64,000 nt of DNA from Aidingimonas halophila (GTDB lineage: Bacteria > Pseudomonadota > Gammaproteobacteria > Pseudomonadales > Halomonadaceae): the NCBI RefSeq assembly GCF_900106955.1, contig NZ_FNNI01000005.1, positions 310,001-374,000 of the forward strand, given 5' to 3'. A program made the translations under genes and the position numbers. Positions 1 through 9,744 of the stretch are shown here, in pieces (position 1 is the first letter of the stretch; each line of letters begins with the position of its first letter). Below the pieces are notes generated by a model. The model was not told the origin of the DNA. It did no database searches and was given only the letters and a program-made list of their open reading frames with translations.

Positions 1-76
1 CGGGTTTTCCGCTATCGACATCGATGAGTCCGTAGCCGGTAATCCGGGAACCAGGATCGATACCCAGAATCAACAT
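1..76 (-). CDS. ruvC: RuvC Holliday junction resolvase, N-terminal fragment
   Basis: Only the first 25 codons lie in the window. The peptide begins MLILGIDPGSRITGYG, which matches the RuvC N-terminus, including the first catalytic Asp in GIDPG. RuvC cuts four-way junctions during recombinational repair together with RuvAB. The ATG at 76 is preferred. An in-frame GTG four codons or so upstream is possible. It follows yebC on the same strand with a gap of about 9 bases, the common yebC-ruvC arrangement of gammaproteobacteria. Confidence 0.9.
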   Translation of the reverse strand, partial: MLILGIDPGSRITGYGLIDVDSGKP

Positions 77-85
77 GCCGTGCAC

Positions 86-835
86 TTACTCGAGTTGATC
101 GAGAATGGCATCGTCGAAGTCTGCATTGGTGTAGACGTTCTGGACGTCATCCAGATCCTCGAGCATGTCGGTCAGCTTGATGATGCGGCGTGCCAGTTCC
201 ACATCCTCGATTCGAGTGTAATTGTCGGGATAAAGCCCCACGTCGCTGGATACCGGCTCAATGCCGGCGGCAACCAGTGCATCCTTGACCGTGCCAAAGG
301 TTTCAGGCGATGTAACGACTTCCAGCGCCCCATTATCGAGTTGTTCGATCTCCTCCGGCTCGGCGTCCAGTGTCGCCTCCATGGCTGCTTCTTCGGTAAT
401 CCCCTCCGGTAGCTGCAGACGTCCCTGCTTATGGAACATGAAGGAGACGGACCCTGAGGTTCCCATGTTTCCGCCATGCTTGTTGAACGCATGACGCACC
501 TCGGAAACCGTACGATTACGGTTATCCGTCATACACTCGACCATGACGGCTACTCCCTCCGGACCGTAGCCTTCATACACCGTTTCCTCCATGTCATCGC
601 CCTCGGTGTTGCCGGCACCGCGGTCGATGGCACGCTGGATGGTATCCTTGGTCATGTTGTTGGCGAGCGCCTTATCGATAGCAGCCCTCAGGCGTGGGTT
701 GTCATCGGGCTCCCCGCCTCCCTGTCGTGCAGCTACCGTCAACTCGCGAATCAGTTTGGTGAATATCTTGCCGCGTTTGGCATCTTGAGCGGCCTTGCGG
801 TGCTTGATATTGGCCCATTTACTGTGCCCCGCCAT
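86..835 (-). CDS. yebC: YebC/TACO1 family protein
   Basis: A 249-residue protein starting [21 protein letters not shown], the highly conserved start of the YebC/TACO1 family. The length is usual. Family members are cytoplasmic; some act as transcriptional regulators and others help ribosomes through difficult sequences such as proline runs. Which role applies here cannot be read from the sequence. The start has an AAAGGAG ribosome binding site about 8 bases upstream. It lies between aspS and ruvC, all on the minus strand and probably co-transcribed. Confidence 0.95.
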   Translation of the reverse strand: MAGHSKWANIKHRKAAQDAKRGKIFTKLIRELTVAARQGGGEPDDNPRLRAAIDKALANNMTKDTIQRAIDRGAGNTEGDDMEETVYEGYGPEGVAVMVECMTDNRNRTVSEVRHAFNKHGGNMGTSGSVSFMFHKQGRLQLPEGITEEAAMEATLDAEPEEIEQLDNGALEVVTSPETFGTVKDALVAAGIEPVSSDVGLYPDNYTRIEDVELARRIIKLTDMLEDLDDVQNVYTNADFDDAILDQLE

Positions 836-931
836 GCAAAAGACTCCTTTGGCATGCCGCCGGCGCGACTGAGATGCCGGTCGGACAGTGTCACACTATA
901 TGTTACGTTCAATAAAGTAGGATGTTGCCAC

Positions 932-2713
932 TTACTCGCTCGTCGTCTCCGTCTTCGCCTTGTGACGCAGGCGAATATTGAGCTCCTTGAGCTGCTCCGA
1001 GGACACATCGCCGGGCGCATCGGTCATCAGACAAGCAGCGCTCTGCGTTTTCGGGAAAGCGATCACTTCGCGAATGGTACGTGCCCCGGTCATCAACATG
1101 ACCAGACGATCCAGCCCGAAAGCCAGGCCGCCATGCGGTGGCGCTCCATATTTCAAGGCATCCAGCAGGAAACCGAACTTCTCTTCGGCTTCCGCTTCAC
1201 CAATCCCGAGCACCTCAAAGACAGCACGCTGCATTGCCTGATCATGAATACGAATCGACCCGCCACCAAGTTCGGTTCCGTTCAGCACCATGTCATAGGC
1301 GCGGGACAAGGCTTGAGCAGGGTCGGCCTTGAGCGCTTCCCCTGAACAGGACGGTGCCGTAAAGGGATGATGCAATGCAGCGAGCTTGCCGTTGTCGTCC
1401 GCCTCGAACATGGGGAAGTCAACGACCCAGAGTGGCGCCCAGTCCTGGGTGTAGAGATCGAGATCTTCACCAAGCTTGACACGCAGAGCACCGATTGCCT
1501 CGTTGACGACACGGGTCTTGTCGGCACCGAAAAAGATAATGTCTCCGTCCTGGGCATCAAGGCGGTCCAGCAAGGCGTCGACGACACCCTCCATGAACTT
1601 GACGATCGGCGACTGGAGACCTTCGATGCCTTTGTCACGCTCATTGACTTTGATCCAGGCCAGCCCTTTGGCACCGTAAATCCCTACGAACCTGGTGTAA
1701 TCATCAATTTCCTTGCGTGTCAGTGTCGCACCGCCCCTGACCTTGAGCGCCGCGACGCGGCCATCACTGGCATTGGCTGGGCCTGAGAACACCTTGAAGT
1801 CCACATCTTTCATCAGGTCGTCGACATCGACCAACTCCAGCGGAATACGCAAGTCCGGCTTATCGGAGCCGTAGCGGCGCATGGCTTCGGCATAAGGCAT
1901 GCGCGGGAAGTCGGGCAGTTCAACCTCGAGCACATCCTTGAAAAGCGCGCGAATCATGGACTCGGTGACATCCATGATGTCGTTCTCTTCAACGAACGAG
2001 GCTTCCAGGTCGATCTGTGTGAATTCCGGTTGACGGTCGGCGCGCAGATCCTCGTCACGAAAGCATTTGGCTATCTGATAGTAGCGGTCGAATCCCGATA
2101 CCATCAGAAGCTGCTTGAAGAGCTGCGGGGATTGCGGCAGTGCAAAGAAACTACCGGCATGGGTGCGGCTGGGCACGAGATAGTCACGTGCGCCTTCCGG
2201 CGTCGCTCGGGTCAGGATAGGCGTTTCGATATCCAGAAACCCCTGACCTTCCAGGAAAGCGCGCACACTGTGAGAGATGCGTGAACGCATACGCAGCTTG
2301 TCGATCATCTCCGGTCGGCGGAGATCGATATAGCGATGCGTCAAACGAACCTCTTCACCGACCTTGCCATGTTCATCGAGTTGAAATGGCGGAGTGGCGG
2401 CCGTGTTCAGTACGTCAACGTCATGAGCAAGGACTTCGATCATGCCGGTCGGCATATCGGGATTCTGAGTACCTTCCGGACGTGGCCGCACCCGACCGGC
2501 AATACGCAGGACGTATTCATTGCGGGCGCGGTCGGCATTGGCGAATGCCTCGGCGGTATCCGGGTCGACGACGACCTGGGCAATGCCGTCACGATCGCGC
2601 ATGTCGAGGAAGATCACTCCACCATGGTCACGACGACGGTGGACCCATCCACACAAGGTGACGTCGTGTCCTACCAGAGTCTCGTTCAGCTGGCCGCAAT
2701 AATGGCTGCGCAT
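932..2713 (-). CDS. aspS: Aspartyl-tRNA synthetase
   Basis: A 593-residue class II synthetase that charges tRNA-Asp (or also tRNA-Asn if non-discriminating). It has an N-terminal OB-fold anticodon-binding domain (roughly residues 1-110, with [20 protein letters not shown]). The catalytic domain contains [18 protein letters not shown] (motif 2), the bacterial GAD insertion and, near the C-terminus, [20 protein letters not shown] (motif 3). Length agrees with the bacterial type. The ATG follows an AGGAT ribosome binding site. The gene is followed by yebC after 96 bases. Confidence 0.97.
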   Translation of the reverse strand: MRSHYCGQLNETLVGHDVTLCGWVHRRRDHGGVIFLDMRDRDGIAQVVVDPDTAEAFANADRARNEYVLRIAGRVRPRPEGTQNPDMPTGMIEVLAHDVDVLNTAATPPFQLDEHGKVGEEVRLTHRYIDLRRPEMIDKLRMRSRISHSVRAFLEGQGFLDIETPILTRATPEGARDYLVPSRTHAGSFFALPQSPQLFKQLLMVSGFDRYYQIAKCFRDEDLRADRQPEFTQIDLEASFVEENDIMDVTESMIRALFKDVLEVELPDFPRMPYAEAMRRYGSDKPDLRIPLELVDVDDLMKDVDFKVFSGPANASDGRVAALKVRGGATLTRKEIDDYTRFVGIYGAKGLAWIKVNERDKGIEGLQSPIVKFMEGVVDALLDRLDAQDGDIIFFGADKTRVVNEAIGALRVKLGEDLDLYTQDWAPLWVVDFPMFEADDNGKLAALHHPFTAPSCSGEALKADPAQALSRAYDMVLNGTELGGGSIRIHDQAMQRAVFEVLGIGEAEAEEKFGFLLDALKYGAPPHGGLAFGLDRLVMLMTGARTIREVIAFPKTQSAACLMTDAPGDVSSEQLKELNIRLRHKAKTETTSE

Positions 2714-2761
2714 GTCAAATCCTGTTCTGTTGCGTTATCAAAATAGTGTTGATGGTTGCTG

Positions 2762-3094
2762 TCAGGCAACTGCCCCATCCGTGGAAGATGTCGAACTCTG
2801 GGAGGACGAACTTCCATCGCCCGCGGAAGTCGAGGACTTGGCCGCCGAACCACCGGCTTGGGCGCCTGAAGAACTCGAGCCGGCATCATCACCGGCCAGA
2901 TTCTTTTTGCCACCCGATTTAAAATCGGTTTCGTACCAGCCGCCTCCCGCAAGCCGGAAACCGGCAGCCGATACGAGCCGAGTCAACTGATCGGCTTCGC
3001 ATGACGGACAATCGGTCAATGGGGCGGCACTGATTTTCTGCAGCTTTTCCAGACGATGGCCACAGGCCTTGCACTCATACTCATAGATGGGCAT
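2762..3094 (-). CDS. FmdB-family zinc ribbon protein
   Basis: A 110-residue protein beginning MPIYEYECKACGHRLEKLQ. Two CxxC pairs (C8/C11 and C29/C32) form the putative regulatory zinc ribbon of the FmdB/CxxC_CXXC_SSSS family. The C-terminal 45 residues are low-complexity and rich in Ser, Gly and Ala, typical of the family and probably disordered. The open frame extends 48 codons further upstream, but the ATG at 3094 has an AGGAG site 10-12 bases before it and gives the family's N-terminus. Function is unknown. It sits just upstream of aspS and is likely in one operon with it. Confidence 0.85.
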   Translation of the reverse strand: MPIYEYECKACGHRLEKLQKISAAPLTDCPSCEADQLTRLVSAAGFRLAGGGWYETDFKSGGKKNLAGDDAGSSSSGAQAGGSAAKSSTSAGDGSSSSQSSTSSTDGAVA

Positions 3095-3303
3095 GGTTCT
3101 ATCACTCCTAAAAGGTCGACACTCCGGGACGACGACCATGGGAACGCGATGGCAGGCGCACCGCGAGCCGCTGGCCAGTGATAGCCATGTAAGGCCAATC
3201 GTCGCGCTTTCCAAGCCCTGCCCCTGAAAACTCGACATTATAGCGTGTTGCGCCCCCTGCCGGGCAAGACAACAAAATATCGATACTTGGAAGGAATTTT
3301 GTC

Positions 3304-4248
3304 ATGCACGCCGTTCTCCTTGATGCCGCCACCCTTGGCGATGATATCGATCTGTCACCATTGCGAGCTGAAATCGACCACCTCGATGTCTACGACAACA
3401 CGGCGCCCGAACAGCGCGCATCGCGTTTGCAAGGAGCGAGTGTGGTGCTGGTCAACAAGGTGGTTCTCGATGCCGAATTGCTGCAGTCATTACCGGATCT
3501 GAAGCTGATCTGCGTATTGGCCACAGGTACCAATAACATCGATATGCCTGCCGCAGAACGGTTGGGTATCGCCGTGCGTAATGTCACTGCCTATGGCACG
3601 GAGAGTGTCGCGCAGCATACCTTGATGTTGATGCTGGCACTGGCAAATCGATTGCCGTTGTATCAACGCGATGTCGCTGAAGGCCGGTGGAATGAGAGTC
3701 CCTTCTTTTGCCTGTTGCATCATCGGACATTGGAACTGGCGGGCAAGGATCTCGTTATCGTGGGGCAGGGTGAATTGGGACGGCGTGTCGCCTCTCTGGC
3801 GGAAGCCTTCGGCATGCACGTCCATTTCAGCGCTCGCCCAGGCAACGAACGGCAAGATTCACGACCCGCACTCAGCGATCTGGCATCGAAAGCCGACATA
3901 TTGAGCCTGCATTGCCCCTTGACTGATGAAACCCGCCACCTTGTCGATGCATCGTGTCTCGACGCATTGAAGCCGGAAGCGATCCTCATCAATTGCGCAC
4001 GTGGGGGGATTATCGATGAGGATGCCGCCTTGGATGCCCTGCGTCAGGGGCGTATCGGTGGACTGGGTGTCGATACGCTGCCTGGCGAACCACCTCGTAA
4101 CGGGCACGCGCTGATTTCTGCCTTGCAGGAACCCCTCAACCTGATCGTGACGCCACATAGTGCCTGGATCACACCCGAAGCACGTGCCAATGTCGTCAAA
4201 CTCACCGTCGACAACCTGCGTCAATGGCGGAGTGAAAACCATGGCTGA
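3304..4248 (+). CDS. D-2-hydroxyacid dehydrogenase (glycerate dehydrogenase/hydroxypyruvate reductase type)
   Basis: A 314-residue NAD(P)-dependent D-isomer-specific 2-hydroxyacid dehydrogenase. The nucleotide-binding turn reads VGQGELGRRVASLAEAFG (about residue 152). The catalytic Arg lies in NCARGGIIDEDA, and the catalytic His near the end in VTPHSAW. The substrate cannot be fixed; the closest family resemblance is to hydroxypyruvate/glyoxylate reductases. First gene of a three-gene operon: its last 8 bases overlap the PfkB kinase. The start has GGAAGGA upstream. Confidence 0.85.
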   Translation: MHAVLLDAATLGDDIDLSPLRAEIDHLDVYDNTAPEQRASRLQGASVVLVNKVVLDAELLQSLPDLKLICVLATGTNNIDMPAAERLGIAVRNVTAYGTESVAQHTLMLMLALANRLPLYQRDVAEGRWNESPFFCLLHHRTLELAGKDLVIVGQGELGRRVASLAEAFGMHVHFSARPGNERQDSRPALSDLASKADILSLHCPLTDETRHLVDASCLDALKPEAILINCARGGIIDEDAALDALRQGRIGGLGVDTLPGEPPRNGHALISALQEPLNLIVTPHSAWITPEARANVVKLTVDNLRQWRSENHG

Positions 4249-5188
4249 CACTCTGCTCGCCGTGTCCAACCTGGGATCGATCAATATCGACCATGTCTAT
4301 CGGGTGCCCCATCTCGTGCGTCCTGGAGAGACGCTGTCCAGCACCAGTTATCAGCAAGTACTGGGCGGCAAAGGGGCCAACCAGTCTCTTGCCTTGGCAC
4401 GTGCCGGTGGCGTTGTCAGTCACTGGGGACGCTTGAACCGGACCGATGATTGGGCACGAGAGATGTTGCAACACTCGGGAGTGCGAACCGACGACGTCGT
4501 GCATGCCGACGAACCGAGCGGCCACGCCCTGATACAAGTCGACGATCAGGGTGAAAACGCCATCATATTGTTCCCTGGAGCAAATCATGGCTTCAAGAGT
4601 GCGGATATCGATCAACTGATCGCCGCTATGCCGAGCCCGGGCTGGCTACTGCTACAAAATGAATGCAATGCTCTTGACTACACCATGCGCCGAGCATACG
4701 AGCATGGCCTGTTCACCGCCTTCAATCCGGCGCCAATGACGGAGGCCGTCAAGACGCTACCGCTTGAGACGTGTTCGTTGCTTTTCGTCAACCGCGGGGA
4801 GGCTGTCGGTCTGACGGGCGTCAACGACGATGCACCGCTTGATGAATTGCTCGATGCGCTGGTGCATCGACTCCCGGATAGTGAAATTGTACTGACATTG
4901 GGGGCCGACGGGGTCTGCTATCGATCTCCCTCGACATGCCTCACATTGCCGGCCCATCAAGTGACACCGGTCGATACCACCGCAGCCGGGGATACGTTTA
5001 TCGGTTATTTCATGGCATCAAGACAGGTCAATCAGCCGATCGATGTCTGTCTTCAACGTGCCAGCACGGCTTCCGCGTTGTGCGTACAGCGTACTGGCGC
5101 TGCACCCAGCATTCCCGAGATGAGTGATGTCGATCAGGCGTTCTCCAATTGGACAAAACTGATACCATCCGCTGTCGGTGGCGCTTGA
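4241..5188 (+). CDS. PfkB-family carbohydrate kinase (ribokinase-like)
   Basis: A 315-residue sugar kinase. The N-terminal PfkB signature is seen in VLGGKGANQSLALARAGG (residues ~43-60). The C-terminal ATP/anion-hole signature is VDTTAAGDTFIGYF with catalytic Asp; the usual GAGD is AAGD. The best fit is ribokinase, which phosphorylates ribose, and this suits the neighbouring nucleoside hydrolase that releases ribose. The ATG at 4241 overlaps the upstream dehydrogenase stop by 8 bases, indicating translational coupling; the frame is open further upstream but there is no better start. Confidence 0.85.
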   Translation: MADTLLAVSNLGSINIDHVYRVPHLVRPGETLSSTSYQQVLGGKGANQSLALARAGGVVSHWGRLNRTDDWAREMLQHSGVRTDDVVHADEPSGHALIQVDDQGENAIILFPGANHGFKSADIDQLIAAMPSPGWLLLQNECNALDYTMRRAYEHGLFTAFNPAPMTEAVKTLPLETCSLLFVNRGEAVGLTGVNDDAPLDELLDALVHRLPDSEIVLTLGADGVCYRSPSTCLTLPAHQVTPVDTTAAGDTFIGYFMASRQVNQPIDVCLQRASTASALCVQRTGAAPSIPEMSDVDQAFSNWTKLIPSAVGGA

Positions 5189-5220
5189 CGTTCCGTTGTC
5201 CCGTTGTAGATGAGGCATTC

Positions 5221-6162
5221 ATGGGTTACCCAATCATTTTCGATACCGATCCCGGCGTGGACGATGCGCAGGCTATCGCCATCGCGTTGACCCATCCTGA
5301 CATTGAACTGTTGGGACTGACCACGACTTATGGGAACGTCGACGTGACGACAGCCACACACAATGCGTTGCTGCTCAGTGAACTGGCTGAACATCCAGTG
5401 CCCGTCGCCCAAGGTGCGGCCGTTCCTCTAGTCAAGACCAGACATCCGGCACCGGCACATATTCATGGCGCGAATGGGCTGGGTAACATCGAACTGCCTG
5501 ATATACAGAGCCAAGCGCTAGCCACCAGTGCAGCGCAGTTCATCGTCGATACCGTCAATGCTCGGCCGGGTGAGGTGACCCTGGTTGCCGTCGGTCCATT
5601 GGGTAATCTCGCAGCGGCGATTCAGCTCGATCCCGGCATCGTTGATAAGGTCAAACATGTCGTGATCATGGGCGGATCGATTCAGGAAGGGGGGAATGTC
5701 ACACCGGTTGCCGAGGCCAATATTTTCAACGACCCACATGCCGCATCCCGCACCTTGACGGCGGGTTGGCCACTGACTCTGGTAGGCCTGGATGCTACTC
5801 ACCGATGCATTCTCGAACCCGCCGACATGGCAAGAATCGCCGCGGGTCAGGGCGCCTTGGGACCTGTGCTTGCCGGCAGCTACGAATTCTATCGGGCTTT
5901 CTACCAACAGGCACGTGGATTCGATGGATGCTGCCCGCACGATAGTTGTGCCCTGGCCTGGCTACTTGAGCCAGAATTGTTCGCGACCGCGCGTGGCCAT
6001 CTGACGGTCGTCACCGAAGGTATTGCTGAGGGGCAGACAATATTCGCCCCCGAAGATCGGCAGTTCGCCGACACTCGGTGGTCTCGGACGCCGATGCTGG
6101 AGGTCTGTCTCGGAGCCAACGGGCGATCCGTCGTGGACTGGATCGTCGACACGCTGAGCTAG
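5221..6162 (+). CDS. Ribonucleoside hydrolase (IUNH family)
   Basis: A 313-residue nucleoside hydrolase that splits the N-glycosidic bond of ribonucleosides into base and ribose. The Ca-binding motif DTDPGVDDAQAIAIA is at residues ~8-22, and a second Asp ligand lies in the region ending CCPHDSCALAW. Length is typical of RihA/RihB/IunH enzymes. The ATG at 5221 is chosen because the family begins about 8 residues before DTDPG. With the upstream ribokinase-like gene it suggests a nucleoside and ribose salvage operon. Base preference is not predictable. Confidence 0.88.
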   Translation: MGYPIIFDTDPGVDDAQAIAIALTHPDIELLGLTTTYGNVDVTTATHNALLLSELAEHPVPVAQGAAVPLVKTRHPAPAHIHGANGLGNIELPDIQSQALATSAAQFIVDTVNARPGEVTLVAVGPLGNLAAAIQLDPGIVDKVKHVVIMGGSIQEGGNVTPVAEANIFNDPHAASRTLTAGWPLTLVGLDATHRCILEPADMARIAAGQGALGPVLAGSYEFYRAFYQQARGFDGCCPHDSCALAWLLEPELFATARGHLTVVTEGIAEGQTIFAPEDRQFADTRWSRTPMLEVCLGANGRSVVDWIVDTLS

Positions 6163-6179
6163 TCACCCTAAGCGCGTCG

Positions 6180-6452
6180 TCAGAGCGTCAGAAAGGCATC
6201 ACGGTCTCGCCACTCGACACCTTCCCATTCGATATGGGTGACTTGTGCGTCAGGTGGTCCATGCCAGAGCCATTGACTGACGGCATTGACGGCATCGCCT
6301 TCACCGCAGAGCAGAACTTCGACACGTCCATCAGGCAGGTTTTTGGCATAGCCTGTCACGCCCGCCTGCAAAGCACGTTCCTGAGTCGCACGGCGAAAGC
6401 AGACGCCCTGTACCTTGCCTGTCACAATCGCTTTGACACAACGCTGACTCAT
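6180..6452 (-). CDS. Acylphosphatase
   Basis: A 90-residue acylphosphatase, which hydrolyses carboxyl-phosphate bonds such as acetyl-phosphate. The signature GKVQGVCFRRAT carries catalytic Arg20, and GYAKNLPDGRVEV carries catalytic Asn38; the size is exactly that of the family. The ATG at 6452 has an AAGGAT site about 10 bases upstream. A start 8 codons further up is open but less well placed. It lies tail to tail with the nucleoside hydrolase, downstream of yihY on the minus strand. Confidence 0.93.
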   Translation of the reverse strand: MSQRCVKAIVTGKVQGVCFRRATQERALQAGVTGYAKNLPDGRVEVLLCGEGDAVNAVSQWLWHGPPDAQVTHIEWEGVEWRDRDAFLTL

Positions 6453-6509
6453 CCCGATATCCTTCTTGCGCACCATGATTGCAGTTACGGACAGTATAAA
6501 TTCCTGAGC

Positions 6510-6530
6510 CTGAGCCCCCAATGGGCTCAG
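6510..6530 (-). terminator. Hairpin over the yihY stop codon (weak terminator candidate)
   Basis: CTGAGCCC at 6510-6517 pairs with GGGCTCAG at 6523-6530 across a 5-base loop. The yihY stop codon TGA lies inside the stem. There is no U-tract on the minus strand, so an intrinsic terminator is doubtful; it may instead separate the yihY and acylphosphatase messages. Confidence 0.4.
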
Positions 6531-7471
6531 TTAGTGGCCAGTTCACGTTTGACTAACACGGCGGAATTCCGCGGTATGATGGGTTTTTCACGCGCTTGTA
6601 AGTGACACTTCGTGAAAGCGGCACCGAACAAGAGAATCAGCGAGGAGTAGTAGACCCACAGCAAGATCATGACCACGGAGCCGGCAGCACCATACGCCGA
6701 TGCTGTGGCGGTATAAGCCAGATAGGCGGCAATCACGTAACGGCCCAGTGCGAACAGGATAGCCGTGACGATGGCACCAATGATTACATCACGCCAGCGC
6801 AGTACCACGTCCGGCAACACCTTGAATATGGTGGCGAACAGTACGGCAATCATGGCCAGCGAAATCAGAAATTCAGCACTGCCTGCCAACAGCCCGACAA
6901 ATGGCAGAAGGTTTTCGGCATGGCTCAACATGGCACGCAACATGATGCCGAACACCAGCGACACCAGTAGAATGAAGCCGATTGACAGAACGACGGTCAG
7001 AGACAGGACACGGTTTTTCAGGAAGATGAGCAGACTGTTACCGGAAGGACGCGCTGTCACTCCCCAAAGCATGTTGAGAGAAAACTGCATCTGGGCAAAC
7101 ACCGTCGTTGCACCCGCGAACAGCGCGCCGAAACCCAATAGCGATGGTAGCCATCCCGATGCTTCAATGCGTGACTGCGAGACGGCACGTTCGATAGCAT
7201 GAGCGGCTTCATCCCCTATCGTTCCCTGTAGTTGCGAGAATATCTGCCCCTGTGCCGCCTCTTCGCCCAATACGATACCAATGACCATCACGGCGATGAT
7301 GATCGTGGGCGCTAAAGAGAATAGCGTATAAAAAGCCAGTGATCCGGCGTAGCTGAACGCATTGCATTCCAGCCAGAGTTTCATCGCATCGCGAGTAATC
7401 CGCCACCAATAGACGACAGTCTTGCCGATCACAGCCAGCTTCCTTCCTTGGCACTTCTTCCTTTCCATCAT
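6527..7471 (-). CDS. YihY/BrkB-family inner membrane protein
   Basis: A 314-residue polytopic membrane protein with about six transmembrane segments and the family pattern AFSYAGSLAFYTLFSLAPTI near residue 40. The family was once labelled ribonuclease BN, but that activity belongs to another protein; its function is unknown. The chosen start is an ATG pair at 7471/7468 with only a weak ribosome binding site. A GTG about 13 codons downstream preceded by AAGGAAGG is an alternative. It is transcribed away from nadM. Confidence 0.85.
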   Translation of the reverse strand: MMERKKCQGRKLAVIGKTVVYWWRITRDAMKLWLECNAFSYAGSLAFYTLFSLAPTIIIAVMVIGIVLGEEAAQGQIFSQLQGTIGDEAAHAIERAVSQSRIEASGWLPSLLGFGALFAGATTVFAQMQFSLNMLWGVTARPSGNSLLIFLKNRVLSLTVVLSIGFILLVSLVFGIMLRAMLSHAENLLPFVGLLAGSAEFLISLAMIAVLFATIFKVLPDVVLRWRDVIIGAIVTAILFALGRYVIAAYLAYTATASAYGAAGSVVMILLWVYYSSLILLFGAAFTKCHLQAREKPIIPRNSAVLVKRELATN

Positions 7472-7582
7472 ACGTTATGTTTCCGTCGGCCGTAATCAAT
7501 GTATTGATATGAAAAGCTGCATTGCAGCGATGCGCTGCGGAATCGATAATGGAACGTTGCGAATTGCTGTTTCGGAGCCAAA

Positions 7583-8674
7583 ATGACTGCGACGAGGGAT
7601 GATAATCCGCCTCTGGATTTCGACTGCCTGGTATTCATCGGGCGTTTTCAACCTGCCCACCTCGGCCACCTCGCCGTCATCCACGATGCGCTGAAACGGG
7701 CACGTCAGGTCATCGTCCTGGTCGGGTCTGCCTGGCAGGCCCGCTCACTTCGAAATCCCTGGCGTTTCAAGGAACGCCACGACATGATCCGCGGTTGTTT
7801 CGATGCAGACGACAATGCCCGACTGGAAATCGAACCCCTTCTTGATGCCTTGTACAATGATGATGTGTGGGTACGCGATGTTCAGCGGAAAGTCCGGGAT
7901 ATCGCCGCCCCCCGTGATGGCAAACTCCCTCGGATAGGCTTGATAGGTGCCAGTCGCGGACAGTCGAGTTATTATCTTACCCTGTTTCCTCAGTGGGAAT
8001 CTGTCAGCGTTCCTCTGGTGGAAGGAATCTCGGCCACGAGCATTCGCGAACGACTCTTTCGTTCCACGTCGTCGGCCAGCGATTATTTATCAACCGGCGC
8101 CGCACACGACCTTCCTCCCAGCGTTCATCAGGAACTACTGTCGTTCATACAGAGCGATGACTACCAGAGCCTCAGAGAAGAGCAGGCACTTCTGGAACAA
8201 TACCGCCAAGCATGGTCTCAGGCACCCTATCCGCCTATTTTCGTGACCGTCAACGCCGTCGTCGTACAATCCGGCCATGTGTTGCTGGTCAAACGTACCG
8301 CAGCTCCCGGCAAGGGATTGCTGGCCCTGCCCGGTGGATTCATCAATCCGCATGAACGGTTGCTGGATGCCTGTCTGCGCGAGCTGCGCGAACGGTTGCG
8401 GCTCAAGGTGCCGGAACCCGTGCTGAAAGGATCATTGCAGGGGCAACGCCTGTTCGATGAACCCCATCGGAGCTGGCGGGGAAGAACGCTGGCGGAAGCG
8501 TTCTATTTTGCGTTGCGGCCAGAACAACAGTTGCCCCGCCTCAAGCCTGTCAAGGGAGGGGACCATGCTCGTTGGGTCGCTCTCGCCGATCTGGAACCGG
8601 AAAGCCTCTTCGAAGATCACTTTTTCATTATCCAGAACTTCCTGGGGTTGCCCGCGGATTTCAGCGGTCCGTGA
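7583..8674 (+). CDS. Bifunctional NMN adenylyltransferase / Nudix hydrolase
   Basis: A 363-residue fusion. The N-terminal half is a NadM-type nucleotidyltransferase (FIGRFQPAHLGHLAVI, HxGH-like motif near residue 30) that makes NAD from NMN and ATP. The C-terminal half is a Nudix domain (LLALPGGFINPHERLLDACL) expected to cleave ADP-ribose-type compounds. The same domain pair occurs in cyanobacterial slr0787 and Francisella NadM. The Nudix box ends RELRER rather than RELxEE, so one conserved metal-binding Glu is replaced by Arg. The ATG has CGGAG upstream. Confidence 0.9.
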   Translation: MTATRDDNPPLDFDCLVFIGRFQPAHLGHLAVIHDALKRARQVIVLVGSAWQARSLRNPWRFKERHDMIRGCFDADDNARLEIEPLLDALYNDDVWVRDVQRKVRDIAAPRDGKLPRIGLIGASRGQSSYYLTLFPQWESVSVPLVEGISATSIRERLFRSTSSASDYLSTGAAHDLPPSVHQELLSFIQSDDYQSLREEQALLEQYRQAWSQAPYPPIFVTVNAVVVQSGHVLLVKRTAAPGKGLLALPGGFINPHERLLDACLRELRERLRLKVPEPVLKGSLQGQRLFDEPHRSWRGRTLAEAFYFALRPEQQLPRLKPVKGGDHARWVALADLEPESLFEDHFFIIQNFLGLPADFSGP

Positions 8675-8704
8675 GTCGTGTTCAGATGGCCATGGATGGG
8701 ATCA

Positions 8705-9622
8705 TCAGGCCTGCAGGAAATCCCGTGGCAATTTCATCATCTGTCGCCATAACTTCTCGACACCGGGCTTATGGACCAGTGAGCACCGGTAAAGCCGTAT
8801 TTCCAGCGGAACATCCCATTGGTTGTCACCGGCACGCACCAGGCGCCCGTCGGCAAGCTCCTGCCGGATACAGAAATCCGGGATCCAGGCCATACCGGCC
8901 CCTTGCAACATCATGCTCTTCAGCCCTTCCGCCATTGCCGTTTCATAGACTGTACGCAACTTCAGACGTAGTGGATCGTTTTTGAGCATCATTCTGACAC
9001 TGCGTCCCAGGAAAGCGCCCTGCGTGTAGGAAAGAAACGGGATCGGGCCTTCGCCGTCCAGCGGATAACGCGGTTCTCCCCGATCATCGGGTAGACAGAC
9101 AGGCAACATCTTGACCTGGCCGATGGAAAATGAAGGAAAAACCTCGGCATCCAACTGCATGGTCGCATAGGGATCGTAATAGCCGAGCATCAAATCGCAG
9201 TTACCTTCACGCAACACATGGATAGCATCGCCGACATTCATGGCGACCAACCGCGTCGGTAACTCGCCCACCCCCTGCTGCAGCCGTGAAATCCATTGCG
9301 GATAGAACGCCAGGGCTAGCGAGTGGGCAGCGACGATATCCAGGGCCTCATTGTCCATGGAAACACCACGTAGGTGCCCGAGACATTCGCCCAGCTGCTC
9401 GACCAGATTTCTCGCCGTGACAAGAAACAGTTGCCCTTCCGGCGTCAGTCCGACCGGTGTTGTCGAGCGATCGACCAGGGTCACGCCTACCGCCTGCTCT
9501 AACGATCGGATACGCCGACTGAAAGCAGGTTGCGTGACATGACGTTGACGTGCCGAGGCGGAAAAGCTGCGTGTATTGGCCAGGGCCACAAAATCTTCCA
9601 GCCACTTGGTTTCGAGGTTCAC
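8705..9622 (-). CDS. LysR-family regulator, HypT (YjiE)-like
   Basis: A 305-residue LysR-type regulator with an N-terminal winged helix (QPAFSRRIRSLEQAVG) and a periplasmic-binding-like effector domain. Several stretches follow E. coli HypT, the hypochlorite-responsive regulator: ETKWLEDF at the start, QPAFSRRIR, LRGVS, AAHSLAL and LREGNCD. HypT activates methionine and cysteine repair genes after Met oxidation, but target genes cannot be inferred here. Translation probably starts at a GTG (9622) behind GGGAGA. It faces nadM tail to tail. Confidence 0.8.
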   Translation of the reverse strand: MNLETKWLEDFVALANTRSFSASARQRHVTQPAFSRRIRSLEQAVGVTLVDRSTTPVGLTPEGQLFLVTARNLVEQLGECLGHLRGVSMDNEALDIVAAHSLALAFYPQWISRLQQGVGELPTRLVAMNVGDAIHVLREGNCDLMLGYYDPYATMQLDAEVFPSFSIGQVKMLPVCLPDDRGEPRYPLDGEGPIPFLSYTQGAFLGRSVRMMLKNDPLRLKLRTVYETAMAEGLKSMMLQGAGMAWIPDFCIRQELADGRLVRAGDNQWDVPLEIRLYRCSLVHKPGVEKLWRQMMKLPRDFLQA

Positions 9623-9744
9623 CGTCTCTCCCGATAGTTCTCCATCAGATCGCGAAGTCTACTCAACTGACTCGCGCATCACCAATGGTGGTGTCGAGTT
9701 TTCATAACATAGCGGCTGATTTCGTATATGCAGTCAATGTCTGC

